64,000 bases of DNA, taken from assembly GCA_040830725.1 (NCBI GenBank), contig JBFOMG010000009.1, forward strand, positions 62,001-126,000, given 5' to 3'. Source of the DNA: JAWKWH01 sp040830725. GTDB taxonomy: Bacteria > Pseudomonadota > Alphaproteobacteria > Rhizobiales > Rhizobiaceae. The translations under genes were made by a program, and so were the position numbers. The notes beneath the pieces were generated by a model, which did no database searches, was not told where the DNA came from, and was given only the letters and a program-made list of their open reading frames with translations. Position 1 is the stretch's first letter. Each line of letters opens with the position of its first letter. This document shows, piece by piece, positions 42,662-51,271 of the stretch.

Positions 42662-44121
42662 GCCAGCCGATCTCCGAGCAGAAACTGCAAAGCGCGATCA
42701 AGCCGGATGTGCGGCAGCGACAGCTTGATTCCTTCCGCGGTTTGTTCGATTTCCGGCGGGCGGAAACGAACAAAACGGACCGGTGGCGCCTGTTTGCAAT
42801 CCGGAGAAAACATGGACTTCATGCCGGCTCTTTCCGATGGCAGATCGCCGGGAAATATGGCGGTCGGGGTTTGTCCATCAAATTCTTCACCATCAATCGT
42901 CTCGCCCTTCATCGGCGTGCCGATGATAACCGGGAGTTCCTCGTCGTCATGGCGGACCGTGCCCTCCTTGGTTGTTCGCAACGCGGCGAGCGCCAAAACT
43001 TCCACGGTCGCGCCCGAATACCGAGCCTTGTCGATTGCCTTGTCGACGACCTGCCTGACAATGGTCTGCAGCCTGTCGTGGCTCTCATGGTGCAGGTGAT
43101 CGGCTTTGGTCGCAGCAATCAAAATCCGGTCGATCTTGCGAGAAAAAAGGTCAGTAAAGATGTTACCGCGGCCAGCCCGAAAACAGGTCATGATATCGGT
43201 CAGCGCACGCTGCAAATCGGCAAGCGCGGCTGGTCCGGCATTCAGCGCCTGCATGGCGTCGACGAGAACAATTTGACGATCCAGACGGGTTATGTGCTCG
43301 CGGAAGAACGGTTTGATGATGTGGGTCTTGTAGGATTCGTATCGCCGTTCCATGACCGAATAGAGCGACTCCCCGGACGGAGAATCGTTCATCGGCGGAA
43401 GCGGAGAAAATGTCAGCGCCGGTGAACCTTCCAGGTCACCGGGCATCAGGAACCGGCCTGGCGGAAGTGTCGAGAGAGCCCGATCGTCTTCCTTGCATGC
43501 TTGGAGATAGTCGGTGAACGTGCTGCTCAGTGTTCTGGCCACCATCTCGTCAGCGTTGGCAACGGCATCGGTGTCGTTGATCTTCTCCAGCCAGCCGGCA
43601 GCCATTTGCCGGCGCTCGGGCAGATTGGCAAGCGTGATTGAATTTGCGGAGAACTCGGCGAAGCTCTGGTCCAAAAGCGGCAGGTCCAACAACCATTCAC
43701 CGGGATAGTCGACGATATCCAGATTGAGACGGCCTGCGGGAAAGAGGCGGGACCAACCGGAAGCGGATTCATACTCAATGGACAGGCGAAGTTCCGATAT
43801 CTGCCTGGTGGATTCGGGCCAAAGACGGTCTTCGACAATCGCTGCGACGTGATCCTCATACTGGAAACGTGGCACATTGTCGTCCGGCTGATGCTGCAGG
43901 AAGGCGCGGGATATGCGGCCGGAATTTTGCGCGTCGAACAAAGGCAGACGCCCACCGTGAACCAGATTGTGCACTAACGCGGTGATAAATACGGTCTTTC
44001 CGGCCCGCGAAAGCCCCGTCACGCCCAAACGAAGCTCCGGGTTGATCAGCGAAGCGGCGCGTCCGGCGACCGTGTCCAGGGTTATCAGCGCCTCATCGGC
44101 GATGTTCGTCAGTAACGCCAA
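42658..44121 (-). CDS. YcjX-family P-loop NTPase (DUF463)
   Basis: 487 aa. VTGLSRAGKTVFITAL is the Walker A motif near residue 40, and VDYPGEWLLDLPLL is the conserved switch-like segment of the family. RKIDRILIAATKADHLH resembles a G4 (TKAD) guanine-recognition motif, so GTP is likely the nucleotide. The start is TTG 44121 (no ATG nearby; an AGGA lies 14 bases upstream), so the exact start is uncertain. It is co-translated with the YcjF-like membrane partner. Confidence 0.9.
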   Translation of the reverse strand: MALLTNIADEALITLDTVAGRAASLINPELRLGVTGLSRAGKTVFITALVHNLVHGGRLPLFDAQNSGRISRAFLQHQPDDNVPRFQYEDHVAAIVEDRLWPESTRQISELRLSIEYESASGWSRLFPAGRLNLDIVDYPGEWLLDLPLLDQSFAEFSANSITLANLPERRQMAAGWLEKINDTDAVANADEMVARTLSSTFTDYLQACKEDDRALSTLPPGRFLMPGDLEGSPALTFSPLPPMNDSPSGESLYSVMERRYESYKTHIIKPFFREHITRLDRQIVLVDAMQALNAGPAALADLQRALTDIMTCFRAGRGNIFTDLFSRKIDRILIAATKADHLHHESHDRLQTIVRQVVDKAIDKARYSGATVEVLALAALRTTKEGTVRHDDEELPVIIGTPMKGETIDGEEFDGQTPTAIFPGDLPSERAGMKSMFSPDCKQAPPVRFVRFRPPEIEQTAEGIKLSLPHIRLDRALQFLLGDRLA

Positions 44122-44242
44122 ATCGAAAGGAAATCCTGTCGGGTGGTTAAAATGTCTGGCCTCGATATAGGTACGAATTCAGGCGATTGAAGTGGACCGG
44201 GCGGGGCGTCTGCCACTGGCTGACAACCAATTTAACAGCAAG

Positions 44243-44752
44243 TCACATGTCTGAAGGTGTCAAAAATGCCTGCAGCGTGCCTTTGCCGGGCGCCGCTTCG
44301 GATAGAGGTGTCGCAAACTCAATGACTGCCAATCCCGCGGTTGGAAATCCTTTTTCGAGATTTGAGAGCGATGCCTCATCGCCGCTTCCAGCAAGAGCGA
44401 ATGCGACGTCTTCCATCATGGGATTGTGTCCGATGAGCAGCAGCCGGTTGCTGTCGAAGGCTTCATTGATGGCCTGCAGATAGCCAGATGCATCCGAACC
44501 GTAAAGCGCTTCTGTTATCTCTACCTCGCATTCCATGGCACCCAGCTTGGTTGAAAGCGATTCCCAGGTTTCAAGCGCCCGCGTCGCCTTTGAGCAAATC
44601 ACACGGTCGGGCAAATAGCCGGATTGGCGCATTACCGATCCAATGGACTCAGCGTTGCGGCGGCCGCGTTCTTTCAAGGGGCGGTCAAAATCCCGCATTC
44701 CCGGCTTGGCCCATTCGGCCTTTGCGTGACGCAACAAAAACAGCTGGCTCAT
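44243..44752 (-). CDS. SixA-like histidine phosphatase
   Basis: 169 aa of the phosphoglycerate-mutase superfamily: LFLLRHAKAEWAKPGMRDFDRPL has the catalytic RHA motif and the SixA-type DxDRPL segment, and LLIGHNPMME contains the second His. Members remove phosphate from phosphohistidine proteins or small substrates. ATG 44752 follows GGAG by seven bases; upstream in-frame starts lack one. Confidence 0.88.
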   Translation of the reverse strand: MSQLFLLRHAKAEWAKPGMRDFDRPLKERGRRNAESIGSVMRQSGYLPDRVICSKATRALETWESLSTKLGAMECEVEITEALYGSDASGYLQAINEAFDSNRLLLIGHNPMMEDVAFALAGSGDEASLSNLEKGFPTAGLAVIEFATPLSEAAPGKGTLQAFLTPSDM

Positions 44753-44898
44753 TAGGGCTCCACCGATGACATGCGAATGTAGCATTTCAGCTTTAGTGGC
44801 ATGATCGCTGGCACGCAATGGGTTGAAAAGCTTGTGGATGGAAGACCGATTTGGGGTTACGTGGGGTAAAGATCACGAGGGATTGCAAACCTTTACGC

Positions 44899-44927
44899 TT
44901 GTACGACGCCGGTGGGATGCATATAAG
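44899..44927 (+). promoter_or_regulatory. sigma-70-type promoter of dksA
   Basis: TTGTAC (44899-44904), a 17-base spacer and TATAAG (44922-44927), 30 bp before the dksA ATG. Confidence 0.6.
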
Positions 44928-44956
44928 GCGCGCACGAAATACCTTGGGAGATTTGG

Positions 44957-45373
44957 ATGAGCGAAGAAATTGATATCACTTATTCACCTTCCGAAGACGA
45001 GCCGTTCATGAATGACCGGCAAAAGACCTATTTTCGGGCCAAACTCGTCGCTTGGAAAAACGATATACTGCGCGAGGCGCGCGAAACTCTGGAAGTTTTG
45101 CAGCAGGAGAATTCCAATCATCCTGATTTGGCTGACCGCGCCTCATCGGAAACTGATCGCGCCATTGAACTTCGGGCCCGCGACCGGCAGCGCAAACTGA
45201 TTTCAAAGATCGATGCGGCGATTCGCAGGATCGATGAGGGCACCTACGGTTATTGCGAAGAGACCGGTGAGCCAATATCTCTGAAGCGGCTCGATGCCAG
45301 GCCGATCGCGACGCTGTCGATTGAAGCACAGGAACGGCACGAACGACGCGAAAAGGTTTATCGCGACGACTGA
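44957..45373 (+). CDS. dksA: RNA polymerase-binding transcription factor DksA (cysteine-poor type)
   Basis: 138 aa. The N-terminal coiled-coil hairpin (KTYFRAKLVAWKNDILREA with acidic tip DLADRASSETD, read as NHPDLADRASSETD) enters the polymerase secondary channel with ppGpp. In the zinc-finger region only Cys100 of the canonical four cysteines remains; the other positions are Thr103, Ser121 and Ala124. The same loss is known in the alphaproteobacterial and Pseudomonas DksA2 types, which work without zinc. It controls stringent-response transcription. Confidence 0.94.
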   Translation: MSEEIDITYSPSEDEPFMNDRQKTYFRAKLVAWKNDILREARETLEVLQQENSNHPDLADRASSETDRAIELRARDRQRKLISKIDAAIRRIDEGTYGYCEETGEPISLKRLDARPIATLSIEAQERHERREKVYRDD

Positions 45374-45408
45374 CCGGTGTGGGTTTCAAAGTGGTTTGAC
45401 TGCGCGGC

Positions 45409-46311
45409 CTAAACCCGTTCGCGGCTGACGATCGCGGCAATATCGGCCAGATCGCTGCCGGTTTCACCGGTTGCCGGTTCGCGTTTGACCTGGGTGGCTT
45501 TACTTTGGTCCAACGTGGTTTCCAGCTCGCGCAACAATTCAACATCCAAGTCACCTTTGTCATGCGTGGCGGTCAGTGCATCCGGGCTTGGTTGGGGCGC
45601 GACCGGTACAGCGGTTTCAACCGCGGGTCTGCTTAAGCCAACGCTGGTGGCCGTGGCGGTTGCAGATGAATCGACACTGCTTTTTTCGGCTGTGAGAGGT
45701 GTTTGAACAGCCGGCTGGCTTGCCCGCAAGGTATCTGCTGCCGACACGCCTCCGATCGCCCCACCGCTCGCTTCATCGCTGCGCCTGGAAATGTCAGGTG
45801 TGGGCGACGCCTGTCTGACTTGCTCCGCAGGCCGGGCGGACACAGCGGGTTGTGGACGGGGTGCCTCGGCGGGCCTGGCAAGCGCCGAGGTCTCCTGTCT
45901 TGCCGGGGACTCTGCGCTTTCAACCGGATTCTTTGCGGCAGCGCGATCAGAAACGGCGGTCTGCCTCACCGCAGCCTGTGGCGCAACCGGTGCCACAGAT
46001 TGCTCCGAGGGAACTTGCGCAACGATACCCCGCTCAACGACAATGTCGGTCGGCCCGCCTATCATGACGAGATGTTCGGTATTGTCTCTTCTGATCAGGA
46101 CGAGACGCCGGCGGGAATCGACGGCTGCGGCATCGAGCACCGCCAACCGTGGCCGGCGGTTGCGTCCGCCGGCGACAAATGTGCCGGACATGGTGCGCCG
46201 AACGAGCCAGATAATGGCAAAAACCGCAATCAGACCGACCGCAATATAGGTGGTCCACATTGCCGCCATACCAATGTCGGCGCCAAAAATGCCCTCGAAC
46301 CAAGATGCCAT
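45409..46311 (-). CDS. fliO: FliO-like flagellar export apparatus protein
   Basis: 300 aa. An N-terminal membrane helix (YIAVGLIAVFAIIWLV) is followed by the FliO domain (RLAVLDAAAVDSRRRLVLIRRDNTEHLVMIGG, shown by RRLVLIRRDNTEHLVMIGG) and then about 200 residues of low-complexity Pro/Ala/Ser/Glu sequence. FliO helps assemble the FliPQR channel of the flagellar secretion system. It stands alone here, convergent with dksA (35-bp gap), with no other flagellar gene in the window. The long disordered tail is unusual against enteric FliO but seen in rhizobia. Confidence 0.78.
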   Translation of the reverse strand: MASWFEGIFGADIGMAAMWTTYIAVGLIAVFAIIWLVRRTMSGTFVAGGRNRRPRLAVLDAAAVDSRRRLVLIRRDNTEHLVMIGGPTDIVVERGIVAQVPSEQSVAPVAPQAAVRQTAVSDRAAAKNPVESAESPARQETSALARPAEAPRPQPAVSARPAEQVRQASPTPDISRRSDEASGGAIGGVSAADTLRASQPAVQTPLTAEKSSVDSSATATATSVGLSRPAVETAVPVAPQPSPDALTATHDKGDLDVELLRELETTLDQSKATQVKREPATGETGSDLADIAAIVSRERV

Positions 46312-46584
46312 GGCTGCTCCTCCCAGCCGCCCCGCAAGTTTTTAAGTCTACCCCGCAGTCGGGTTTTCCCGCAAGTGAGCAGTTCGGGTACGCCTCAAGG
46401 ATGAAATCGCACCCGCAATACCACCCGATTAAGCCTTCAATCGCCATAATCGCCGATTTCAAGGACAAACATGCGGAAATCGGTCCGCTAAATCCGGCTG
46501 GGGACTTTTCCGAGCCTGGAGAATGTGATTCAACCTGACGGCGGGCGATTATAGACGCCCAAAGCGAATCACAGGCGGAGTTTG

Positions 46585-49191
46585 ATGGCGAGGCAGACTG
46601 AGACCGAGTTCTACCCGGCGCCAATCGTTGAATACAACACCCGACCCGGCGCGATCACGCGGCTGATCATATTTGCCCTTGTCTTGATCTGTGCCGGCTT
46701 TGCTTTCGCTTTGTTCAAGGAAAGGCTTGGTGATCCGTTCTTGCTCGGGCTCTTGGGCATCCTGGCAATGATCGGGGTCGGGTATCTGTTTGCAACGGCG
46801 ATCGGGTTCGTTCAATTCGCACCGCGGGCGACCGGTGGTGATCTGGCCAAGCGATTCGTCGATACGATGCTTCACGGACTGGTCATTTCCGACCCGAAGG
46901 GGAGGGTTATCTACGCAAACCGTACCTGGGCGGAAATGACCGGCGCGAAATCTGCCGTAGACACGAAAACGGTGGAAAATTTCCTTGGCTCGAACGAAGA
47001 GGCATCTTCCACTGTTTTACGCCTGTCTTCGGCGTTGCGTGACGGGCAGGCGGCGGAAGGCGAATTCCGGTTGTCGCAGGGCCTGTTGCCGACTGATGAG
47101 GGCGGCGAACCGCGCTGGTACAGGGTAAGGGCGCGGATGTTTTCGACGCCTGATTACCGCCAGCCGCTGAATGCATGGCAGATCGCTGATATTTCCGATG
47201 AGCGCGCGGAGCAGGAACGCTACTTTCAGGATTTGCAGAAAGCCATCGACCACCTCGATCATGCGCCGGCAGGATTTTTTGCCGCTGATCCAAAGGGGCG
47301 CCTGACCTATGTGAATGCAACGCTTGCAGAGTGGCTCGGTGTTGATCTTGCGAAATTCCGGCCAGAATCCCTGACGCTTTCGGAAGTCGTTGCCGGCGAC
47401 GGCATGGCGTTGATCAACTCGGTAAAAGTTGACCCGGGCACCACCCGAAACGCCGTGATCGATCTTGATCTTGCGACCACGTCCGGGGAAGTGCTGCCGG
47501 TTCGCTTCATGCACCGCGTGACGGCGACGCGCGACGGCGAACCTGGAGCATCCCGAACCATTGTTCTCAATCGCACGGTCGGTGAAGAATCATCCTCTGA
47601 CATTCGAGCCGCCGAAGTACGCTTTACCCGCTTTTTCAACTCGACGCCGATGGCAATTGCAGGCGTTGACGGTGAGGGCCGGATATTGCGAACCAACGCT
47701 CCGTTCATTTCGTTGTTCTCCTCAGTTGTGGATCGCGACTCGATCGATAACCGTATCCGTCTCGACACCGTCATTCACGAACGCGACAGGCAAAGTTTCC
47801 ATTCGGCGCTGGAAAAGGCCAAAGAACGACAGGCCGATATTACCCCGATCGATACGGAGCTGCCTGGCGAAAGCGAACGCCACATGCGGTTTTACGTCAA
47901 TGCCATCGCTGACGATGGCCGTGACGGCGCTGAGGAGGCTGCTATCGTCTACGCGGTGGAGACGACCGAGCAAAAGGCGCTCGAAAACCAGATGGCGCAA
48001 AGCCAGAAAATGCAGGCGGTGGGTCAGCTGGCCGGCGGAATTGCGCATGATTTCAACAATGTACTGACTGCCATCATCATGGCATCAGACCTGTTGTTGA
48101 CGAACCACAGGCCATCGGATCCGTCGTTCCCTGACATCATGAACATCAAGCAGAACGCAAATCGCGCTGCATCGCTTGTCAGGCAATTGCTCGCCTTCTC
48201 GAGACGCCAGACCTTGAGGCCGGAAGTGCTGAACTTGACCGACGTGCTGGCCGATTTGCGGATGCTGCTCACAAGGCTTGCCGGAAACAATGTCAAAGTC
48301 GATATCGAACATGGCCGCGATTTGTGGCCGGTTCGCGCCGATCTCGGTCAACTGGAACAGGTCATCGTCAACCTGGTGGTCAACGCGCGCGACGCCATGC
48401 CCGACGGCGGCAGCCTTTCGATCAGGACCATGAATATCACAGAGCAGGAATGCGAACGCTTCTCGCACAATCGGGAGCTTGTCCCGGCTGACTATGCAAT
48501 CATCGAAGTGGAAGACAACGGAACCGGCATTCCGACCGATGTGGTCAAGAAAATTTTCGAACCGTTTTTCACGACAAAGGATGTTGGCAAAGGTACCGGT
48601 CTGGGGCTGTCGATGGTTTACGGAATCATCAAACAGACCGGAGGATTCATTTTCGTCGATTCCCAGGAAAATGTCGGCAGTACGTTCCGCATATTCCTGC
48701 CGAGGTACGTCGAAGGAGCAGAGATTGTCGAGGAGGTCGAGGAGCCTGTAGCTGTGATTGGCAGCGACAAACCGGCGACGCCTGTGAAGAAAGTACCGGA
48801 ACCGGCAGCGCAGGACCTGTCAGGCTCAGCAACTGTATTGTTGGTTGAAGATGAGGATGCCGTGCGCATGGGTGGCGTACGTGCATTGACCTCTCGCGGC
48901 TATACGGTGCACGAAGCATCATCCGGTGTCGAGGCACTTGAGATTTTCTCCGAGCAGGATGGCAATATCGATATCGTCGTTTCTGACGTGGTCATGCCCG
49001 AGATGGACGGTCCGACATTGCTGGGTGAATTGCGCAAGGTTCAGCCCGATATCAAGTTCATCTTTGTATCCGGTTACGCCGAGGACGCCTTTGCCAAGAA
49101 CTTGCCGGAGGAAGCCAAGTTCGGTTTTCTGCCCAAGCCTTTCTCGCTCAAGCAACTCGCGACAGTCGTCAAGGAAGTGCTTGAAGAATGA
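46585..49191 (+). CDS. cckA: cell-cycle hybrid histidine kinase CckA
   Basis: 868 aa. Two N-terminal membrane helices (about 30-75: LIIFALVLICAGFAFALF and FLLGLLGILAMIGVGYLF), PAS domains (about 90-460), a HisKA/HATPase core and a C-terminal receiver. GQLAGGIAHDFNNVLTAI holds the phospho-His488, and VVSDVVMPEMDG the receiver Asp801; FDNxxP-type N and G boxes (VVNARDAMPDGG, GTGLGLSMVYG) are intact. It phosphorylates ChpT, and through it CtrA and CpdR. ATG 46585, seven bases after GGAG, is preferred to the TTG just before. The stop overlaps the next ATG by four bases. Confidence 0.97.
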   Translation: MARQTETEFYPAPIVEYNTRPGAITRLIIFALVLICAGFAFALFKERLGDPFLLGLLGILAMIGVGYLFATAIGFVQFAPRATGGDLAKRFVDTMLHGLVISDPKGRVIYANRTWAEMTGAKSAVDTKTVENFLGSNEEASSTVLRLSSALRDGQAAEGEFRLSQGLLPTDEGGEPRWYRVRARMFSTPDYRQPLNAWQIADISDERAEQERYFQDLQKAIDHLDHAPAGFFAADPKGRLTYVNATLAEWLGVDLAKFRPESLTLSEVVAGDGMALINSVKVDPGTTRNAVIDLDLATTSGEVLPVRFMHRVTATRDGEPGASRTIVLNRTVGEESSSDIRAAEVRFTRFFNSTPMAIAGVDGEGRILRTNAPFISLFSSVVDRDSIDNRIRLDTVIHERDRQSFHSALEKAKERQADITPIDTELPGESERHMRFYVNAIADDGRDGAEEAAIVYAVETTEQKALENQMAQSQKMQAVGQLAGGIAHDFNNVLTAIIMASDLLLTNHRPSDPSFPDIMNIKQNANRAASLVRQLLAFSRRQTLRPEVLNLTDVLADLRMLLTRLAGNNVKVDIEHGRDLWPVRADLGQLEQVIVNLVVNARDAMPDGGSLSIRTMNITEQECERFSHNRELVPADYAIIEVEDNGTGIPTDVVKKIFEPFFTTKDVGKGTGLGLSMVYGIIKQTGGFIFVDSQENVGSTFRIFLPRYVEGAEIVEEVEEPVAVIGSDKPATPVKKVPEPAAQDLSGSATVLLVEDEDAVRMGGVRALTSRGYTVHEASSGVEALEIFSEQDGNIDIVVSDVVMPEMDGPTLLGELRKVQPDIKFIFVSGYAEDAFAKNLPEEAKFGFLPKPFSLKQLATVVKEVLEE

Positions 49192-50078
49192 CGGCACGCC
49201 GACCCCGGCCGATCGATCACTGCGTCTTGCCGGTAGAAGACCTGAATGTTGCGAACGCGAGACTGTCAGCGCTCGGATTTACCGTTGCGCCGCGCGCTGA
49301 TCATCCGTTCGGAACCGCAAATGCTTGCGTGTATTTTGCTGACAACAGCTACCTGGAACCTTTGGCAATCGTCGATGCGGAGCTTGCGACCGCAACGTCA
49401 TTGAAGCGAAATGTATTCGGTGTTCGCGACGCGGCATATCGTTTCAGAAACGGGCCGGAGGGTTTTTCGGCACTCGTCATGGGAACGAATAACGCAAAGT
49501 CTGATCACCGCCGTTTCGTTTTTTCCGGAATATCCGCAGGCCGGCAGCTGGTGTTTTCGAGGCCATTTCACATGCCGGACGGGTCCGTCGATGAAGCTTC
49601 GTTCAGGCTTGCATTTGCTGCCGACCCGCGCAGTCCGGATGCCTTCTTTTTCACCTGTGAGCGAACCAAGGTGCCAAACGTCGATCGTTCGAAGCTGGAA
49701 AACCATGAGAATGGGGTTGCAGGAATTTCGAAAGTGATCATGTCCGAGCCCTATCCGTCAGATTTCGAGTTCCTCTGCCAGGAATTGGCGCGCAGCCGGA
49801 AAGTGACGGTGCGGGACACGGGCATCGATGTGCAAGCGGCGAATGGGGTACTTTGCGTTCTCGATGCCAAGGGTTGCAAAAAAGAGCTGGGCTTGGCCAT
49901 TGGCAATGATCGTGGATTGCGATTACGGGCGATAGTCTTTGACGTTCCCTCCCTGGAGGCCGTCAAATCGGTTCTGCAAGCCGGTGAGGTTGGATACGAA
50001 TTCCGCGCAGACCGGATTGTTGTTCAGCCGGCCGCAGGGCAGGGTGCCATATTTGCGTTTGAAGAGAGTACGAAATGA
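49188..50078 (+). CDS. VOC-superfamily (Glyoxalase_3-like) protein
   Basis: 296 aa with two VOC-type halves: PIDHCVLPVEDLNVANARLSALGF begins the first (His11 in IDHCV is the usual metal ligand), and the middle segment FSALVMGTNNAKSDHRRFVF and the C-terminal LRLRAIVFDVPSLEAVKSVL begin other units. I recognise it as a Glyoxalase_3-type protein of unknown reaction. It is sandwiched between cckA and kdsA with four-base ATGA overlaps on both sides, so all three are translated as one unit. Confidence 0.82.
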   Translation: MTARRPRPIDHCVLPVEDLNVANARLSALGFTVAPRADHPFGTANACVYFADNSYLEPLAIVDAELATATSLKRNVFGVRDAAYRFRNGPEGFSALVMGTNNAKSDHRRFVFSGISAGRQLVFSRPFHMPDGSVDEASFRLAFAADPRSPDAFFFTCERTKVPNVDRSKLENHENGVAGISKVIMSEPYPSDFEFLCQELARSRKVTVRDTGIDVQAANGVLCVLDAKGCKKELGLAIGNDRGLRLRAIVFDVPSLEAVKSVLQAGEVGYEFRADRIVVQPAAGQGAIFAFEESTK

Positions 50079-50914
50079 CAGGACCCGACCGCTCGATATC
50101 CGTTGGAAATGTTGGATTCGCCAATGAAGGGCCACTGTCGCTGATCGCCGGCCCTTGCGCCATGGAAGGCCGCCAGCACGCATTCGACATGGCGGGCCGG
50201 CTGAAGGAAATCTGCGCGGGTGTCGGCATCGGCCTTGTTTACAAGTCCAGTTTCGACAAGGCCAACCGCACTTCGCTCAATGCAGGCCGCGGTGTCGGCC
50301 TGGATCAGGCATTGGAAATTTTCGCCGACCTTCAAGGTGAGTTCGGTATTCCCACACTCACAGATGTCCATGCGCCCGAACAATGTGCGCCGGTTGCCGA
50401 GGTGGTCGATGTGCTCCAGATCCCGGCATTCCTGTGCCGGCAGACGGATTTGCTTGTGGCCGCTGCTAACACGGGCAAGGTGGTCAACATCAAGAAGGGT
50501 CAGTTCCTCGCACCATGGGACATGCAAAATGTCGTCGCCAAGGTAACCGGCTCCGGCAACTCACAGGTGATGGTCACAGAGCGGGGGGCATCATTTGGCT
50601 ACAATACGCTGGTCAGCGACATGCGATCACTGCCGATCATGGCGGAGACGGGCGCGCCGGTGATTTTCGATGCAACCCATTCCGTGCAGCAACCGGGGGG
50701 CAGGGGTGGTTCAACAGGTGGAGAACGCCGACATGTCGGCACCCTGGCGCGGGCGGCAGTTGCCGTGGGCGTTGCCGGTATATTCATTGAAACACATGAA
50801 GATCCGGACAACGCTCCCTCAGACGGACCCAACATGGTTCCGTTGAACGAGCTTCCGGAACTTCTGGAAATGCTCGTGGCGCTCGATCGCGTGGTCAAAC
50901 CCGGCGACAACTGA
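50075..50914 (+). CDS. kdsA: 3-deoxy-8-phosphooctulonate synthase (KDO-8-phosphate synthase)
   Basis: 279 aa TIM-barrel enzyme. LSLIAGPCAMEGR, VYKSSFDKANRTS, IPAFLCRQTDLL and FDATHSVQQPGG are KdsA signatures. It condenses arabinose-5-phosphate with phosphoenolpyruvate for lipid A-core KDO. The Cys in LIAGPCAME fits the metal-dependent type in this region. It overlaps the VOC gene by four bases. Confidence 0.97.
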   Translation: MTGPDRSISVGNVGFANEGPLSLIAGPCAMEGRQHAFDMAGRLKEICAGVGIGLVYKSSFDKANRTSLNAGRGVGLDQALEIFADLQGEFGIPTLTDVHAPEQCAPVAEVVDVLQIPAFLCRQTDLLVAAANTGKVVNIKKGQFLAPWDMQNVVAKVTGSGNSQVMVTERGASFGYNTLVSDMRSLPIMAETGAPVIFDATHSVQQPGGRGGSTGGERRHVGTLARAAVAVGVAGIFIETHEDPDNAPSDGPNMVPLNELPELLEMLVALDRVVKPGDN

Positions 50915-50926
50915 CCGAACCACAAA

Positions 50927-50967
50927 AACAACACCGCCGGCAACTGTGGCTACAGGTACCGGCGGTG
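50927..50967 (-). terminator. terminator of the 41-aa lipoprotein gene
   Basis: A 9-bp stem CACCGCCGG/CCGGCGGTG (50932-50940 with 50959-50967) is followed on the minus strand by TTGTTTTTG. On the plus strand no T-run follows, so it is assigned to the minus-strand gene that ends at 51004. Confidence 0.6.
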
Positions 50968-51003
50968 CAGGCAGGACGATCCCAGTCCCTAACCATCAAA
51001 CCG

Positions 51004-51129
51004 TTATTGCGATGTGACTCCGTAATCCAAGGGAGCCACCGATTCATTTTGCTGTGTTTCATCGCTGCACGATGTCATCAACGCCGCAATAATCAGCATA
51101 AAACTCAAAAGACCACTCAGATTTGTCAT
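51004..51129 (-). CDS. 41-aa small lipoprotein
   Basis: ATG 51129 follows ACGGAG by seven bases on the minus strand. The peptide reads MTNLSGLLSFMLIIAALMTSC then SDETQQNESVAPLDYGVTSQ (41 aa in all): a hydrophobic signal helix, a lipobox-like MTSC, and a 21-residue acidic polar tail. The mature form would be a lipid-anchored peptide of about 22 residues. I do not recognise a family. A terminator follows. It lies on the minus strand in the gap between kdsA and the oxygenase gene. Confidence 0.6.
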   Translation of the reverse strand: MTNLSGLLSFMLIIAALMTSCSDETQQNESVAPLDYGVTSQ

Positions 51130-51271
51130 GGCGAAACTCCGTCAAGGTTTCGCCCTCCCACCTGTTATCGATTCTGGTTAGATGATATCCCTCGTCGACC
51201 AAACGTGCATGTCACATTTATTGACAACGCTTGTCATAATGGGAAGCGAAGGGGGGCATTGTGGAGGAATA

